Assembly: GCF_963678635.1 (NCBI RefSeq) | Contig: NC_087064.1 | Coordinates: 30,409,740 to 30,473,739 of the forward strand | DNA length: 64,000 nucleotides | Direction of reading: 5' to 3' | DNA from: Symsagittifera roscoffensis | Lineage: Eukaryota; Xenacoelomorpha; Acoela; Convolutidae | Part shown: positions 61,085-64,000 of the stretch, piece after piece | How the letters are laid out: each line of letters starts with the position of its first letter | Position numbering within the stretch: the stretch's first letter is position 1 | Notes under the pieces: model-generated | Databases searched by the model: none | What the model was told of the DNA's origin: nothing | The model's input: only the letters and a program-made list of their open reading frames with translations | Position numbers and translations under genes: made by a program

Positions 61085-62910
61085 GGCGTAACCATATTTA
61101 CAGGGAAGCTTTCCACAACTTGTTCTACCCATTGACACCAAAACCTCAGAATTTGGAGAGTAGTTTTTGAGAAAAGTCGAGAAGTTTCATAAAACGGTCA
61201 AAAAATCTAAGATTTTTGATTTTTCCGAGGGTCATAACTTTTTCTGTGAAAAAATTTGGGCGTAACAGCCTAAGCAGGTGAGTTTTTCATAACCATTTCT
61301 TTCCATTGGATTCAAAATTTTAGATTTGGGAGGGGAGGAGGTTTCGAGAAAAAGTAAAAATCCAAAAACTTGGGTCAAAAAATTACCCCACACAAGTGGG
61401 GTAAGGTAAAAAGAGACTAGGGATTTATGCAAGCACACAGGGTAATGGACGGACTCTCCATTGGTACCATTTTTGAAACTCGATCCCATACAATCTCAAA
61501 ATACCTGTTTTTATCAAGCAGGAGTTTCCTATACATTGAGCTCGGCAACCTTAAAATATGCTCTCAGCAAGCATTGTGTCCATAGAGCAATCTGACCGAA
61601 AGCGCTTTTAGAAAGTTTAGTTTCTGTCAAACAATAATGGATATTCTCAGAGACGGATTTAGGAAATAGGGAGGTGGGCAAATTATCGAGAAACAACTTC
61701 TGGAAACGAATTAAACAAAACGGTCAAAATGCAAAAAAAAACTGACTTTTTTGAGGGTCATAACTTTGTGTGTAAAAAAAACTTGACATAGGTAATAAGG
61801 TAAAAGGAGCCTAGGGAATTACGCAGGTACACAGGGTATTGGGTGGAATTCCCATTGATATCATTTTTTGAAAATCTAAAGAGTGGTTTTTGAGAAAAAC
61901 AAAATTTTTTGAAAGAAAAAAAAATTTCCACCAAAGTGTCTCAAAAAAAAAATCAAAAAAACCCGGTCTCATATTTTTTTCATGATACTGTTTTTATCAA
62001 GCAGGAATTGAGGAAAACTAAAAAAAGAGGCCCAACTAAGGCTGGAGGTGCCTGTTTGATAACTTTTGAATTTGTTAATTTGTTGTACTGATGAGGGATG
62101 AAACAGGTAAACTCAAAGATTTAAGAAGTGGGATTCTCCCAAAACATTAGTTGTTATATTAAAAAATCAGCAAAAATTTTTGTGATTTTGGAAGTTTCCC
62201 AGAAACAAACTTTTCTTGTTCAAAAATTAAAGCATAGCATTCCATGCACGGAAGCTTCTCACAACCTTTTGCTTTGATTAAACCCTTGATATCAGATTTA
62301 GTTATTTTCGAAAAGTCAAAAAGTTTCGAAAAACAGACAAGAAGTCAAAACATTGATTTTTCCAATGGTCATAAATAATTATTTGTGTAAAAAAATTAGG
62401 CGTAAATGTTTATGCAGGGGAGCTTCCCACAGCTCGTTCTACTCTTTGAAACCAAAATTTTACAGTCGGGAGGGTAGTTTTTGAGAAAAGTCAAAAAGTT
62501 TCAAAAAGATCAAAACTCGTAATTTTGACTTTTTAGAGAGTCGTAAACTTTGTGTTAAAAAGTTAGGCGTAACCGCTAATGCGAGGTGGCCTCTCACAGC
62601 CCTTCCTATCCATTGAAACCAAAACTCCAGATTTGGGAGGGTAGTTTTCGGGAAAAGTCAAAAAGGGTCAAAAACGGTCAAAAAATTGAAAATTTGGTTT
62701 TTCCAAGATCAAAACTTAATGTGAGACTGGAATAAATGGGGCAAGGTAAAAAGAGCCTGAAAAGTTAAGCAGGCACACAAAGGTGGTGACGCAATTATCC
62801 TTGATAATGCTTTTTTAAAAATCATTGTAGTAGTTTTTGAGAAAAAATGGATTTTTGAAAAAAAGAAAAATTTTATCAGAGCGTGTCAAAAAAACTAAAA
62901 GAACCCCATC
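61085..62910. repeat. Tandem repeat of about 165-174 bp, GGGCGTAAC family, with higher-order pieces
   Basis: GGCGTAA occurs at about 61085, 61259, 62400 and 62568, each followed by a GCAGG/GAGG, TCCCACAAC, CCATTGAAACCAAAA, GGGAGGGTAGTTTTTGAGAA and AAAACGGTCAAAAA order. Between units a second segment, GGTAAAAAGAGNCT followed by GCAGGCACACAGGGT, occurs at about 61405, 61799 and 62745. A hairpin TACCCCACACAAGTGGGGTA lies at 61383-61402. Confidence 0.7.
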
Positions 62911-63650
62911 CCAGCTTTTTCAATATGCCGGTTTTTTTCAAGTAGGAATTTGAAAAAAGATCAAAAATCAGATTTTTTATTTTTACGAGGATCATAAATT
63001 TTTGTGTAAAAAAATTGGGTTTTTCAATTTTTGCAAGTCAAACAGAAATTAAGAAAGGTTGAAAATTTTGACAATTAACATTTTCATTTGCGACTTGGAT
63101 TAGAAAAAAGACGGTTTCTATCAATACACTCAGCTGATCGCAAGTGTAATAACAGTACTGCTATTTGAGAAAACTACATTCCACTTTCAAAAATAAAGTC
63201 GATCGCGTTTTTCCCGACCTTCACATTTTTGCTGTTCGATGGTGGAGTTTGCCTTCCTTTGAACAATGGAAATGCACTGAATTTTAAAAGAAACCATAAC
63301 GCGAAAACTCAAAATCCCGAAAACTCAAAATCGCGAAAACTCAAAATTGAGCGTGAACAAGTTTTAAGACTTTTTCCTGAGTCCTATATAAAATCGAGAC
63401 CTATATCAGGTCAAATCGAACAATAATTTTCAAACACTTTTTAAAACAACCATGTCTTTTCCGAGTGCGATAACTTTTTGATAAAAAATTAGGGCAAAGC
63501 CGGTAACTCAGGGGAGTCTCCCACAATCCGTTTTTTCCATTGAACCCAAAATCTCAAAACTGAGATAGCAATTTTCGAAAGAGGTCAAAAAATTTAAACT
63601 TTGACTTTTTAGAGATTCATAACTTTTCGTGTAAATTTTTTTTTGGCTCA
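62911..63650. repeat. Outlying degenerate units of the same repeat and spacer
   Basis: A decayed unit with AAATTAGGGCAAAGCCGGTA, GGGGAGTCTCCCACAATCCG and CCATTGAACCCAAAATCTC is at 63485-63620. A short tandem CGAAAACTCAAAAT repeat lies at 63301-63345. No gene is seen to the end of the window. Confidence 0.5.
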
Positions 63651-64000
63651 AACAGAAATATAATAAAATAACAGGAATAGAAAAATCAATTGTGCTAAAA
63701 CAAAACCTGCAAAAAAGGCATCACTCTGAGTCTATTGGCTGTTCAATTGATTGAATGGTTCTAATTCAGGGTCACTAGCAAAATTTTGTTCGGGCGCTGC
63801 TTGGTCAGTCTGACGCCCAAACTTTTTCTAGCTACTTTTCCTAGCAGTTTTAGGTCAATACTGTCTCTTTATTGGATCATTTCCTTACAGATTTCCGACT
63901 ATTTACTGGAAAACATGCATTAAAAATACCTGAGGGTGGCAGAAAACTTTTAATTTTCCTAATTTCTCTTGTCTACATTTCGAAAAAAAATTAGAGTCGA

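Overview
This is a window of animal nuclear DNA, about one third G+C, from an invertebrate-like metazoan that I cannot place more exactly. The reasons are spliced genes with GT-AG introns and conserved intron positions, an ELAV/Hu-family RNA-binding protein gene, a GPS-motif seven-helix receptor exon, and a dense load of inverted-repeat elements, tandem repeats and decayed transposon pieces. Real exons stand out as G+C-richer islands in A+T-rich introns and spacers. Most long open frames outside those islands are chance or lie inside repeats.

Layout. 0.3-0.9 kb: hAT-like transposase remnant (-). 0.95-3.5 kb: two abutting MITE-like elements with clear target-site duplications, a higher-order satellite, and a third foldback element. 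5.1-6.2 kb: degenerate tandem repeat. 6.4-6.6 kb: non-LTR reverse-transcriptase relic. 7.0-8.5 kb: last exon of a 7TM protein with a GPS motif (+). 12.8-21.2 kb: large repeat complex that includes a nearly identical 1.35 kb tandem duplication. 21.3-23.8 kb: orphan exon candidates on both strands. 25.7-42.2 kb: complete ELAV-like gene (+), nine coding exons. 42.9-43.4 kb: end of a minus-strand gene, tail to tail with ELAV. 44.0-51.7 kb: a compositionally foreign A/C-skewed block with two divergent coding arms, interrupted by a 200-base assembly gap; it is probably a decayed mobile or virus-like element. 52.3-53.4 kb and 61.1-63.7 kb: one family of about 165 bp repeats. 55.2-55.8 kb: long foldback element. 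56.6-57.5 kb: triplicated repeat with C-run/G-run hairpins. 58.9-60.5 kb: last three exons of an unrecognised minus-strand gene rich in Ser, Thr and acidic residues.

How it works together. The ELAV-like protein would bind AU/U-rich RNA in nuclei of neurons or similar cells, controlling splicing and mRNA stability. The 7TM protein would be a cell-surface receptor. No operon logic applies; the genes are independent. The most unusual material is the divergent A/C-skewed block (44-51.7 kb), the structured repeats, and inverted copies of one element in the ELAV introns on either side of exons 3 and 4. All calls were made by eye from translation, splice-site phase and motif reading; no database search was possible.
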